Below, piece after piece: positions 49,310-57,363 of a DNA stretch of 64,000 nt. Origin of the DNA: Devosia oryziradicis (GTDB lineage: Bacteria > Pseudomonadota > Alphaproteobacteria > Rhizobiales > Devosiaceae); the NCBI RefSeq assembly GCF_016698645.1, contig NZ_CP068047.1, positions 186,001 to 250,000 on the forward strand. Direction: 5' to 3'. Made by a program: the position numbers and the translations under genes. The notes under the pieces were generated by a model that was given only the letters and a program-made list of their open reading frames with translations, was not told the origin of the DNA and did no database searches. The stretch's first letter is position 1. Each line of letters opens with the position of its first letter.

Positions 49310-50002
49310 ATGACCGAACGATTCGCGATCTATTTTGCCCCCGCCGCCACCAGCAACCTCTGGGAGCGGGCTGCGACCTGGCTTGGCCGCGACGCCGCCG
49401 ATGGCGACCTGTTCGATGGCCCCGTGGCCGGCATCGACCGAGACCGCCTGCTCAACCTCACCCAGTCGGCGAATCGCTACGGGTTTCACGCCACGCTCAA
49501 GGCGCCCATGGCCCTGGCCGAGGACAGCGACGAAGCCCTGTTGCGCGCGGCGCTCACCAATTTCGCCGCCCGCCACCGTCCCATCGCGCTGGGTCGGCTC
49601 AAGCTCGCGTCGCTGCACGGCTTTCTTGCGCTTGTGCTCGATGGCGACAACGAAGCACTTCAGGATTTCGCCGCCCATGTGGTGGAGGATTTCGATCCCT
49701 TCCGCGCACCGATGACGGTCAAGGACCGCGCCGCCCGGGCCAGGGGCCTTAGCGAACGCCAGCTCGAGCTGCTCGATGCCTATGGCTATCCCTATGTGTT
49801 CGAAGAGTTCCGCTTCCACATGACCCTGACCGATCGTCTGAGCGACGACGATGCGGCGGAGATCGCGGCGGCCGCGGCAACCTGGTTCGGCCCGGCGCTC
49901 GAAGAGCCGGTGGTGCTCGACCGGCTTTCGCTGTTTGTCGAGACCGAAGCGGGCAAGCCGTTCCGCCGCGCCGGCGATTTCAAGCTGGAAGGCGTTATCT
50001 GA
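49310..50002 (+). CDS. DUF1045 / 2H-phosphoesterase-like protein of phosphonate clusters
   Basis: 230 residues, ATG with CCAGGAG upstream. Two H-x-T-L motifs (GFHATLKAPM at about 60-70 and FHMTLTD at about 166-172) are the paired catalytic signatures of 2H phosphoesterases, which open cyclic phosphates. DUF1045 proteins occur next to phnM/phnN in rhizobia. A cyclic phosphodiesterase role in the C-P lyase pathway is inferred, not shown. One base overlaps phnM. Confidence 0.82.
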   Translation: MTERFAIYFAPAATSNLWERAATWLGRDAADGDLFDGPVAGIDRDRLLNLTQSANRYGFHATLKAPMALAEDSDEALLRAALTNFAARHRPIALGRLKLASLHGFLALVLDGDNEALQDFAAHVVEDFDPFRAPMTVKDRAARARGLSERQLELLDAYGYPYVFEEFRFHMTLTDRLSDDDAAEIAAAAATWFGPALEEPVVLDRLSLFVETEAGKPFRRAGDFKLEGVI

Positions 50003-51138
50003 TGGGCGCGGCGGCCTTCCGCAATGCCCGGATCGTGCTCGCCGATGAGATCGTCGATGGCAGCGTGGCGGTGGATGGCGATCGGATTGCCGGCCTGGAC
50101 CGGGGTATCAGCCAGGTCGGCGAAGATTTCGAGGGCGACTACCTGATCCCGGGCCTGGTCGAGCTCCACACCGATCATCTGGAAAACCACTACCGTCCGC
50201 GCCCGGGTGTGTTCTGGGATGCCATGGCTTCGCTGCATGCCCATGACGTGCAGATCGCGGGCTCGGGCATCACCACCGTGTTCGACGCCGTGCGCATCGG
50301 GTCCGATCGGGATATGCCGCAGATGCGCGAGCATGCCGGCATGCTGATCGATGCGATCAGGGCGGCGCGGCAACAGGGTTGGCTGCGGGCCGAGCACCTG
50401 GTCCACCTGCGCTGCGAATTGCCCAGTGCCGACGTGATCGACCATTACGAGAGCTTTGTCGAGTTTCCCGAAACGCGCCTCATCTCGCTGATGGACCATA
50501 CGCCGGGGCAGCGCCAGTTCACCTCGCTCGAAACCTACAAGCTGTTTTACAAGAAGCAGCTGGGGGTGACGCAGGAGGAGGTCGAGCGCTACCTTGCCGA
50601 GGCTCTGGCCCAGCATGAGCGTCACGCTGCGCCCAACCGCCGCCACCTGGTGCAACGGGCGCGGGCGCTGCACCTGGCCATGGCCAGCCATGACGATGCA
50701 ACCCTGGCCCATGTCGAGCAGGCGGTGGAGGACGGCGTCGCCATTGCCGAATTCCCAACCACGCTGGAGGCCGCGGCGGCGGCCCATGATGCCGGGCTTG
50801 CCATTCTGATGGGCGCGCCAAATGTGGTGCGCGGCAAGTCGCATTCAGGCAATATCTCGGCAACCGATCTGGTGCGGGCAGGCCTGTTGGATATCCTGAG
50901 TTCAGACTATGTGCCGTTTGCGCCGTTGCAGGCGGCCTTCGCGCTGCCGCAGCGGGTGGACAATGTGGCGCTGCCCACGGCGCTCGCCACCGTCACCCGC
51001 AATCCGGCGCGCGCCGTCGGGCTCGATGACCGCGGCGAGATTGCCATCGGCAAACGTGCCGACCTGGTGCGGATCAAGCTGGTGGGCGGGCTGCCGGTCG
51101 TGCGCGGCGTCTGGCGCCAGGGCATCAGGGTCAGCTGA
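50002..51138 (+). CDS. phnM: PhnM, ribosyl-methylphosphonate triphosphate diphosphatase
   Basis: 378 residues. Amidohydrolase-fold enzyme that releases pyrophosphate from alpha-D-ribose 1-methylphosphonate 5-triphosphate, making the substrate for C-P lyase PhnJ. Metal-binding ELHTDHLENH, FDAVRIGS, MDHTPGQRQF, and GAPNVVRGKSHSGN with ILSSDYVP near the C-terminus are typical. Middle gene of the DUF1045-phnM-phnN operon (3 bases before phnN). PhnGHIJKL are not in the window. Confidence 0.93.
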   Translation: MGAAAFRNARIVLADEIVDGSVAVDGDRIAGLDRGISQVGEDFEGDYLIPGLVELHTDHLENHYRPRPGVFWDAMASLHAHDVQIAGSGITTVFDAVRIGSDRDMPQMREHAGMLIDAIRAARQQGWLRAEHLVHLRCELPSADVIDHYESFVEFPETRLISLMDHTPGQRQFTSLETYKLFYKKQLGVTQEEVERYLAEALAQHERHAAPNRRHLVQRARALHLAMASHDDATLAHVEQAVEDGVAIAEFPTTLEAAAAAHDAGLAILMGAPNVVRGKSHSGNISATDLVRAGLLDILSSDYVPFAPLQAAFALPQRVDNVALPTALATVTRNPARAVGLDDRGEIAIGKRADLVRIKLVGGLPVVRGVWRQGIRVS

Positions 51139-51141
51139 GCC

Positions 51142-51708
51142 ATGGCCCGCCCGCTCGGATCGCTGGTCCTGGTTGTCGGCCCCTCGGGCGTGGGCAAGGA
51201 CACGCTCATCTCCGGCGCGCGCCATGCTCTGGAAAACGACAAGCGCTTCGTCTTTGTCCGGCGTCTGGTGACCCGGCCGAGCGACGCCGAGATCGAGGAT
51301 CATGACAGTCTCGATCGGGAAACGTTTCGGGACATGGAGGAGGCCGGGCGGTTTGCGCTGTCCTGGGACGCGCATAACCTGCGCTACGCCCTCCCCCTGA
51401 GCGTCGACACCGACCTGGCGCTCGGCAAGACCGTGGTCGCCAATGTCTCCCGCCATATCGTCCCCGAGGCGATCAAGCGCTATCCCACCTCGGTGGTCGT
51501 GCTCATCACGGCGGAAATCTCCTGCCGGGCGGAGCGGCTGATTCGGCGCGGCCGCGAGAGCCCCGACCAGATCACGGCCCGGCTGGCGCGGGAAAGTGCC
51601 CCCGTCCCCTCGGGCATTACCCCCATCATCATCGACAATTCCGGCCTGCTGGCCATCGGGGTCACCGCCTTCGTGATGGCGCTGCGGACGATCGCGGCAC
51701 AGGAATAG
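51142..51708 (+). CDS. phnN: PhnN, ribose 1,5-bisphosphate phosphokinase
   Basis: 188 residues. P-loop GPSGVGKDTLI, then the guanylate-kinase-like RLVTRPSDAEIEDHDSL and SWDAHNLRYALP. It makes PRPP from ribose 1,5-bisphosphate and ATP, rescuing the ribose from phosphonate breakdown. The spacing of 3 bases to phnM indicates coupling. Confidence 0.92.
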   Translation: MARPLGSLVLVVGPSGVGKDTLISGARHALENDKRFVFVRRLVTRPSDAEIEDHDSLDRETFRDMEEAGRFALSWDAHNLRYALPLSVDTDLALGKTVVANVSRHIVPEAIKRYPTSVVVLITAEISCRAERLIRRGRESPDQITARLARESAPVPSGITPIIIDNSGLLAIGVTAFVMALRTIAAQE

Positions 51709-51772
51709 GCGCGGCCACTGAACCCGGAGCCGACTGGCGCGTTGCTGTCTGCAGCAAGCGTCAGGAGTTCTC

Positions 51773-51922
51773 ATGAGCCGCAATGGACTATATGCCGTGA
51801 TCGCCATCCTGCTGGTCGCGATCGTCGGCTTTGGCATTTATACCTATCAACAGCAGCAGGCGCGCCCCGGCCTCGAGGTGCGCATCGACGAACAGGGAGT
51901 ATCGATCGATGGAAATGGCTGA
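51773..51922 (+). CDS. 49-residue single-pass membrane protein
   Basis: ATG with CAGGAG six bases upstream opens a 49-codon frame: MSRNGLYAVIAILLVAIVGF, then a short hydrophilic tail (EVRIDEQGVSIDGNG). One membrane helix at about 6-24. Its last codons overlap the next small gene (starts at 51909). No family recognised; the ribosome site, helix and operon position support it as real. Confidence 0.6.
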   Translation: MSRNGLYAVIAILLVAIVGFGIYTYQQQQARPGLEVRIDEQGVSIDGNG

Positions 51923-52109
51923 CCAAACCGACCGCCGGCAGGCCATTGCCGCAGCCATTGCGGCCGAGCTCGAGCGGCAGGCCCAATCGGGTGCGGCGCG
52001 TGTCGATGTCGAAGCGCTGGCCAATGCCGTCGAGGAAACGCTCGATCCGCCCCCACCGGCCGCCGAGGGCAAGCGTCCAGACGAACTCAATGCCACCAAT
52101 GACGACTGA
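51909..52109 (+). CDS. 66-residue acidic protein, unknown
   Basis: Starts within the previous gene; GGGAG lies nine bases before the ATG. MEMADQTDRRQAIAAAIAAE leads into a predicted amphipathic helix (AAELERQAQSGAARVDVEALANAVEE), then a Pro-rich tail. Its end overlaps the next frame. Function unknown; may act with the flanking membrane peptides. Confidence 0.5.
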   Translation: MEMADQTDRRQAIAAAIAAELERQAQSGAARVDVEALANAVEETLDPPPPAAEGKRPDELNATNDD

Positions 52110-52315
52110 CCGAGGACAGCAAAATCCCCACTGACACCTATGCGCTCATCGGCCTTGGCGTGGGCGCCATCGTCGTCCTGTGGCTGGTCTTTTCGGTTCT
52201 GAAGAAGCTGGTTGGCCTGGTGATCCTGGCGGCCCTTGCGGCGGCCGGGTTCGTGCTGTGGCAGAATCCGGCGCTGTGGCAGGCGCTGGTCGGCTGGTTG
52301 CAAAGCCTGGCGTAA
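52106..52315 (+). CDS. Hydrophobic small protein with uncertain (possibly CTG) start
   Basis: Frame from a CTG at 52106, which overlaps the previous stop, to TAA at 52313-52315 (69 residues). Two hydrophobic helices: about 13-32 (YALIGLGVGAIVVLWLVFSV) and 36-51. No ATG or GTG gives the full length; a GTG at codon 19 would cut into the first helix. Hydrophobic pattern and codon quality support a gene, but start and reality are uncertain. Confidence 0.4.
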   Translation: MTEDSKIPTDTYALIGLGVGAIVVLWLVFSVLKKLVGLVILAALAAAGFVLWQNPALWQALVGWLQSLA

Positions 52316-52361
52316 CCGGCGTCGCGGCCAGCGGGTAGCCGCGCTATGGCGCGACTACCAG

Positions 52362-52580
52362 TCAGATTGCGGCGTCGCCCTTGCGGACGGCTTGCGACAC
52401 GGCAAAGTGGGCCTTTTCGACGGTTTCGAACTGCTGGCCGTCTATGGCGAATGCCGGCAGTTTGACCGCAAGGAAGCGGTAGCCGTCGGCATGTGGCACA
52501 ACGACGCCGAGCGGTTCCCCGGCAACTTCTATGACGATCGGCTTGTGGGCCTGGGCCCGGTCGAGACTGCGTTCCTGCAT
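52362..52580 (-). CDS. Small conserved-looking cytoplasmic protein, unknown
   Basis: 72 residues from the ATG at 52578-52580; GGAG lies nine bases upstream. A hydrophobic core, IVIEVAGEPLGVVVPHADGY then RFLAVKLPAFAIDGQQF, has the look of a short beta-rich domain with a C-terminal helix. Composition and codon use look coding. Convergent with the tiny genes above. Function unknown. Confidence 0.5.
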   Translation of the reverse strand: MQERSLDRAQAHKPIVIEVAGEPLGVVVPHADGYRFLAVKLPAFAIDGQQFETVEKAHFAVSQAVRKGDAAI

Positions 52581-53115
52581 GGGTGGATGCTCCACTTGCG
52601 CATTGCACAGGTCAGGAATCTGGTGAGCAAGGAAGCTTGCACCATCCTGTCCGGCAACGCTGGGGTTCTATCGGAAGACTGAGACGAAGGCGTGACAGCG
52701 GGTCACATTCGTTTCGACTGACAGATCCCTTGCCAGCGTTTGGACGCATGCAGGCCGGTGCGTACGAGATTGCAACCTGCATGGATGGTGAAGGTCGTCG
52801 ATGGGGTCATCTTCAGTCCTTTCCTGCGGGTTGAACGACGCAATATCGGCAAGTGCCGATAGGTGAGGGCAAGATAGGGGCGTTCGGTGGCAATTGCCAG
52901 AGCCCCACCGACCACAAAATGCAGATTCTCGGAAAAAGACGGCTCGACTTTCGGCCTAGAGCGAAAATTCGGATGCTTACGCTCATATTTTTCCGCTGCG
53001 GGCCGATCCGCTCCGTGTGTGACGGCGACGCTTGAACTGGCTCGGACAATCTGGTGTTGTCCGCCTTCAACAAGCGTCACTGCGGAAGCGAACCGCGGCG
53101 GAGGGGTGTACCAAA
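52581..53115. other. 535-base intergenic region upstream of the LacI gene
   Basis: No gene is supported. It contains a short hairpin (ATCGGCA/TGCCGAT near 52845-52860) and the 21-base inverted repeat at 53043-53063. It is likely the promoter region of the LacI-type regulator. Confidence 0.5.
53043..53063. promoter_or_regulatory. Perfect 7-bp inverted repeat upstream of the LacI gene
   Basis: CGGACAA-N7-TTGTCCG (21 bases) ends 53 bases before the GTG start. It could be an autoregulatory operator or leader hairpin; it does not look like the classic central-CG LacI operator. Confidence 0.4.
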
Positions 53116-54168
53116 GTGTCCGAAGACGACCTGCCGCAGGCCACCACCAAGGGCAAGCGTGGCGTCAAGCCATCCGGCAAGCCCACGCTCAAAACCATCG
53201 CGCAGATGACCGGCTTTGCCGTCACCACGATTTCGCGCGCGCTCAACAATGCCCCGGAGCTGGCGCAGGAAACCCGCGACCGGGTACAGAAGATCGCCGC
53301 CGAAATCGGGTACCTGCCCGATCGGGCGGCCCTGCGCCTCAAGACGGGCCGCACCAACGTCATCGCCCTGGTGCTCGAGCCGGACGAGCAGATCTACGGC
53401 TTCGGCTCCTCCATCGTCACCGGCCTCACCGAGGCGGTGCGGGACACGGCCTATCACATCGTCATCACGCCACTGTTCCGCAATGTGCAGCCAATCGAGC
53501 CGATCAGGCATATCGTGCGCAATCGCATGGCCGATGGCGTCATCTTCTCGAAGGCCGAGAGCTTCGACGAGCGCATCCGCTTCCTGATCGACAATGACTT
53601 TCCCTTTGCCAGCCACGGCCGCACCAAGTGGCCCGAGGCGCATCCCTGGGTCGATTTCGACAATGAGACCTACGCCTATCTGGCCACCAAACGCCTCGCG
53701 CAAAAGGGCTGCAAGTCGGTGTCGATCGTGCTGCCCGAAAGTGCCCTGACCTATACCGACCATCTCAAGGCCGGCGTCGCCCGCGCGGCCCGCGAAGCGG
53801 GCATAGCGCATGAATTTGCCACTGATGTAACGCTGCACAGCCAGACCGATGCCATCCGCAACTATGTCAGCAAGCGCTCCAGACGCCCCGATGGGCCCGA
53901 TGGGTGGGTCTGCGCCTCGGAAGTCTCGGCCCTGGCCGTGATCGGCGCCCTCAACGAGAGCGGCAAGACCGTGGGCAAGGACGTGCATGTGGTGTCCAAG
54001 CAGTCCTCGGAGATGTTCGCCCAGTTCCAGCCGGGCGCCGAAACCGTGCACGAGGACTTCGTCGACGCCGGCCGCCACCTGGGCGCCCTGCTGCTGCGCC
54101 GCATTGCCGGCGAAGCGCCGGAGGAACTGCACTATCTGGCCAAGCCTGGGGTTGACTGGAAGGATTGA
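53116..54168 (+). CDS. LacI-family transcriptional regulator
   Basis: 350 residues from a GTG with GGAGGGG ten bases upstream; the upstream frame is discarded. A basic N-terminal tail (KGKRGVKPSGKP) precedes the helix-turn-helix at about 24-48 (TLKTIAQMTGFAVTTISRAL) with the hinge helix RDRVQKIAAEIGYLPDRAALRL. A periplasmic-binding-protein-like effector domain follows. A sugar effector is likely; the nearest sugar genes are the mannosidase operon 4 kb away, which is only weak evidence. Confidence 0.9.
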   Translation: MSEDDLPQATTKGKRGVKPSGKPTLKTIAQMTGFAVTTISRALNNAPELAQETRDRVQKIAAEIGYLPDRAALRLKTGRTNVIALVLEPDEQIYGFGSSIVTGLTEAVRDTAYHIVITPLFRNVQPIEPIRHIVRNRMADGVIFSKAESFDERIRFLIDNDFPFASHGRTKWPEAHPWVDFDNETYAYLATKRLAQKGCKSVSIVLPESALTYTDHLKAGVARAAREAGIAHEFATDVTLHSQTDAIRNYVSKRSRRPDGPDGWVCASEVSALAVIGALNESGKTVGKDVHVVSKQSSEMFAQFQPGAETVHEDFVDAGRHLGALLLRRIAGEAPEELHYLAKPGVDWKD

Positions 54169-54201
54169 GGGCAGTTGCACAGCATTGCCCTGCCACCGGC
54201 C

Positions 54202-54283
54202 GTCACCCTCGGGCTTGACCCGAGGGCGTTACACTTTCTGGACTCGGTAAGTGGAGAGCCCTCGGGTCAGGCCCGAGGGTGAC
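54202..54283. repeat. REP-like pair, family A (facing units)
   Basis: Two facing copies (54202-54227 and 54258-54283) separated by 30 bases, between the converging LacI and ABC-F genes. The right unit has one change (GTCAGGCCC for GTCAAGCCC). Confidence 0.88.
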
Positions 54284-54344
54284 GATCGAGTGTGTGGCAA
54301 CAGCCGGCCCTGCGCGCGCATAGCGCTCCGGGCGTTCGGCATCC

Positions 54345-56165
54345 TCACCCTTCGAGCTCTTCCCTGAGCAGTTCCATTTCCAGCCACTGCTCCTCGGCGG
54401 CAGCGAGCTTGGCCTCGGCGTCCATCAGCGCCTTGGACTTGGCGGCGAAGCCGGATGGGTCGCGGGCATAGAAATTGGGGTCAGCCAGGACAGCGTTGAT
54501 GGCCCTGATCTCGTCTTCCAGCCCATTGATGGTCTTGGGCAGCGTTTCGAGCGCGTGCTTTTCCTTGAAGCTGAGCTTGCGCTTGGGGGCGGCCGATACT
54601 GCCGCAGTCGTCTGGACCAACGTGGTCTTGCCAGGCTTGTGAACTTTGATCGCCGGCTCGCGCGCCGTGACGCCCTCGCCGCGTTGGATTACCATGTCGG
54701 AATAGCCGCCGGCATATTCGGTCCAGACGCCATTGCCCTCGGCAATAATGACCGATGTCGCCACCCGGTCGAGGAAATCGCGATCGTGACTGACCACGAT
54801 GACGGTGCCGGCATAGTCGCTGACCATCTCCTCGAGCAGGTCGAGTGTTTCGAGGTCAAGATCGTTGGTCGGCTCGTCGAGCACCAGGAAGTTGGAGGGC
54901 AGCGACAGCGCACGGGCCAGAGCCACGCGGGCGCGCTCGCCGCCGGACAGTTTGCCGATCGGCGTATTGGCCTGTTCGGGCCCGAACAGGAAGTCCTTCA
55001 TGTAGCCCACGACATGCTTGGGCTGACCGTTGATCTGCAGCGTGTCCGAGCCGCCGCCGGTCAGCGCTTCCTTGAGCCTGGTATCGGGATGCAGCTTGGC
55101 GCGACCCTGGTCGAGCATGGCCAGTTCCAGCGCCGAACCCAGCTTGACCTTGCCGCTATCGGGCTGGTCGAGCCCCGTCAGCAGCTTGATCAGAGTGGTC
55201 TTGCCGGCGCCATTGGGGCCGACAATGCCGATGCGATCGCCACGCAGCACGCGCGTCGAAAAATCCCCCACGATGACGCGGTCGCCATAGGCCTTGGTGA
55301 TGTTCTCGGCTTCCACTACCAGCGCACCCGAGGTGCGGCCCTCCGACACCTGCATGTTGACGGAGCCGGTGACGCGGCGCTGCTCGCGCCGATCCTGCCG
55401 CAGCCCGGCCAGCCGCTCGAGGCGCCCCACATTGCGCTTGCGCCGCGCGGTCACGCCATAGCGCAGCCAGTGTTCCTCGCGCACGATCTGGCGGTCGAGC
55501 TTGTGCCGATCGCGCTCCTCCTCTTCCAGCACCTGGTCGCGCCAGCCCTCGAAGGCGGAAAATCCCTTGTCGAGCCGCCGGGTCACGCCGCGGTCGAGCC
55601 AGACGGTGACGCGGGTGAGGTCACTGAGGAAGCGCCTGTCGTGGCTGATCAGCACCATGGCCGAGCGCAGGCTGTCCAGTTCGGCCTGCAGCCATTCGAT
55701 GGCGGGAAGGTCGAGATGGTTGGTCGGTTCGTCCAGCAGCAGCACATCGGGCTTGGGCGCCAGCACGCGGGCCAAAGCAGCGCGGCGGCCTTCGCCACCC
55801 GAAAGATGCTTCGGATTTTCGGCGCCCGTCAGTCCCAGCGAGGTCAGCAGGTACTGCGCGCGATATTCGTCATCGCCCGGCCCCAGGCCCGCCTCGACAT
55901 ATTCCAGCGTCGTCGCATAGGCGGAGAGGTCGGGCTCCTGGGGCAGGTAGCGCACCGTCGCGCTTGGTTCCATGAAGCGCACGCCGCCATCATGGGCCAC
56001 ATCGCCGGCCGCGATCTTGAGCAGGGTGGACTTGCCCGAGCCGTTGCGCCCCACCAGCGCAATACGCTGGCCGGGCGAGACGATAAGCTCGGCGCTTTCG
56101 AGCAGCGTGGTGCCGCCGAAGGTCAAATGGATGTTCTGAAGCGAAAGAAGCGGTGCTGCGGCCAT
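54345..56165 (-). CDS. uup: ABC-F ATPase, Uup type
   Basis: 606 residues from the ATG at 56163-56165. Two ABC domains without membrane parts: Walker A GRNGSGKSTLL and GPNGAGKTTLI, signatures LSGGEGRRAALARVL and LSGGERARVALARAL. A C-terminal coiled coil (KLSFKEKHALETLPKTINGL) marks Uup. ABC-F proteins act on the ribosome exit/peptidyl-transferase region; Uup also affects replication-related DNA structures. A strong hairpin with T tract lies 28-68 bases before the ATG, an attenuator-like leader. No good Shine-Dalgarno is visible. Confidence 0.9.
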   Translation of the reverse strand: MAAAPLLSLQNIHLTFGGTTLLESAELIVSPGQRIALVGRNGSGKSTLLKIAAGDVAHDGGVRFMEPSATVRYLPQEPDLSAYATTLEYVEAGLGPGDDEYRAQYLLTSLGLTGAENPKHLSGGEGRRAALARVLAPKPDVLLLDEPTNHLDLPAIEWLQAELDSLRSAMVLISHDRRFLSDLTRVTVWLDRGVTRRLDKGFSAFEGWRDQVLEEEERDRHKLDRQIVREEHWLRYGVTARRKRNVGRLERLAGLRQDRREQRRVTGSVNMQVSEGRTSGALVVEAENITKAYGDRVIVGDFSTRVLRGDRIGIVGPNGAGKTTLIKLLTGLDQPDSGKVKLGSALELAMLDQGRAKLHPDTRLKEALTGGGSDTLQINGQPKHVVGYMKDFLFGPEQANTPIGKLSGGERARVALARALSLPSNFLVLDEPTNDLDLETLDLLEEMVSDYAGTVIVVSHDRDFLDRVATSVIIAEGNGVWTEYAGGYSDMVIQRGEGVTAREPAIKVHKPGKTTLVQTTAAVSAAPKRKLSFKEKHALETLPKTINGLEDEIRAINAVLADPNFYARDPSGFAAKSKALMDAEAKLAAAEEQWLEMELLREELEG

Positions 56166-56192
56166 GGCGCGGATAGAGCATAGGCAAGGGGC

Positions 56193-56233
56193 AAAGAAAA
56201 GGCCGGTCGGGACGTTGAGGATCCTGACCGGCC
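56193..56233 (-). terminator. Intrinsic terminator/attenuator in the uup leader
   Basis: On the minus strand GGCCGGTCAGGA, a nine-base loop and TCCCGACCGGCC form a 12-pair stem (one G-U) followed directly by TTTTCTTT. It sits 28 bases before the uup ATG and downstream of a plausible promoter (56321-56349), so it is placed to stop or regulate uup transcription, or to end a small RNA. Confidence 0.75.
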
Positions 56234-56320
56234 CGGGGAGACGGTAGCAGCAAGCCCCGTCATGTCGGCAGCGCTGCGGAGCCATCCCCTCGGACCAGCC
56301 CATCGCCGCGCGATGACGGG

Positions 56321-56359
56321 ATAAAAGCACAGGATATTATGATTGTCAAACTCATAATA
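56321..56359 (-). promoter_or_regulatory. Putative uup promoter with overlapping palindrome
   Basis: On the minus strand TTGACA (56344-56349) and TTTTAT (56321-56326) are 17 bases apart, a sigma-70-type pair. The -35 box lies within TATTATGA-N9-TCATAATA (56335-56359), a perfect 8-bp inverted repeat and so a candidate operator. Confidence 0.5.
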
Positions 56360-56719
56360 ATGGTCGCGAAGGGCCGGTCCGAGTTTGATGCCCTATCTCC
56401 GACAACTCCGCCCGGACTTATCCCCCTCTACAAAGCGCGTGGCACAATCACGCATCACTCCACGCGGCGGCCTGCAGGCGAACAGTGGTTGGGGTGGGCC
56501 GGGTGGGGGTTTTGCCTCTCCCACAGGTTCGAGCCCGGACGGAAGCGTGTGCGCGACCGGCCCGGTGCTGCTCCAAAAACCGGCACCCCGGACGGCTTCC
56601 GTCTCATGTTTTTATTTGCTCAGGGGCGAAACCCGTCTCGGGGTCCGCTTATCCATGGATAACTGCATCACAGGCGGCGCTTGCGCCTGCCTGGAGAAAG
56701 GCCAGGAATGACCCCAGGA
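56360..56719. other. 360-base intergenic region, no gene supported
   Basis: Between the uup promoter and the rirA stop. It holds several GC-rich short stems (for example GGCGCTTGCGCC near 56673-56684) but no tRNA, promoter or protein could be supported. Confidence 0.5.
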
Positions 56720-57181
56720 TCAGTGCGCCGGCTCCATGACCGCTTCCAGGGTCGATAGCCCGAGGCGATCGCGGATCGAACGCTTCTTGCTGGCCAGGTC
56801 GGCGATGGTGTGGCTGGCCAGCACTTCGAAAAAAGCACCCAAGGCTTCCCGCAAGGCGCCGTTGAGATCGCATTCCCCGATCAGCGGACAATCGGCGCCG
56901 TCCTCGAAGCATTCGGCCAGCGCGAAATTCTCTTCGGTCAGCCTGATCGTATCGAGCAGCGTGATGTCTTCGGCCTTGCGGCCCAGCCTGATGCCGCCAT
57001 GGCGGCCACGCACCGTCGCCAGGAGGCCATTTTCGACCAGTGGCTTGATCAGCTTGAACAGGAACAGTTCGGAGATGTTGTAGGCCTTGGCGATGTCAGC
57101 GACGCGGCTCAGGCCAGGCTCGTTGACCGCGCAATAAACGAGGGTACGGATCGCATAGTTGGATTGGCGCGTGAGTCTCAA
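56720..57181 (-). CDS. rirA: RirA-type Rrf2 iron-responsive regulator
   Basis: 153 residues from a TTG (57179-57181) with CGAGG six bases upstream, which gives the conserved opening MRLTRQSNYAIRTLVYC. Three cysteines at 91, 98 and 104 (CFEDGADCPLIGEC) match the Fe-S ligands of RirA; downstream ALREALGAFFEVL also fits. RirA with its cluster represses iron uptake when iron is enough. IscR and NsrR are alternatives in the same family but the CPL..C spacing and C-terminal helix favour RirA. Confidence 0.82.
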   Translation of the reverse strand: MRLTRQSNYAIRTLVYCAVNEPGLSRVADIAKAYNISELFLFKLIKPLVENGLLATVRGRHGGIRLGRKAEDITLLDTIRLTEENFALAECFEDGADCPLIGECDLNGALREALGAFFEVLASHTIADLASKKRSIRDRLGLSTLEAVMEPAH

Positions 57182-57272
57182 TTGGAACCTCGTTCTGGCG
57201 GAATGCCGGGCCCTTCGGCAGCCCTCGGAGCCCAGTTCTGATTCCATTTTCGCGGCTCAGAACAGGCTCAAC

Positions 57273-57320
57273 CTTATAACCATTCTAAAATATGTCAACT
57301 TAACCTGATGCAACCGTTCA
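57273..57320. promoter_or_regulatory. Candidate iron-control sites upstream of rirA
   Basis: CTTATAACCATTCTAAA (57273-57289) is an imperfect palindrome resembling the Irr iron-control element. TGA-N9-TCA at 57306-57320 fits the loose RirA IRO box. Both are short and degenerate; assignment is inference. Confidence 0.35.
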
Positions 57321-57363
57321 AGTTTGAGAGGCATTCGGATCGCTGGACACCAGCTTAAATTCC

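Noticed and set aside
52703-53080. Minus-strand frame of 125 codons upstream of the LacI gene
   Set aside because: No ribosome site, no domain, and erratic composition; treated as intergenic.
56520-56545. tRNA-like T-loop (GGTTCGAGCCC)
   Set aside because: The bases around it do not form a T stem with proper pairing, and no anticodon, D arm or acceptor stem could be drawn.
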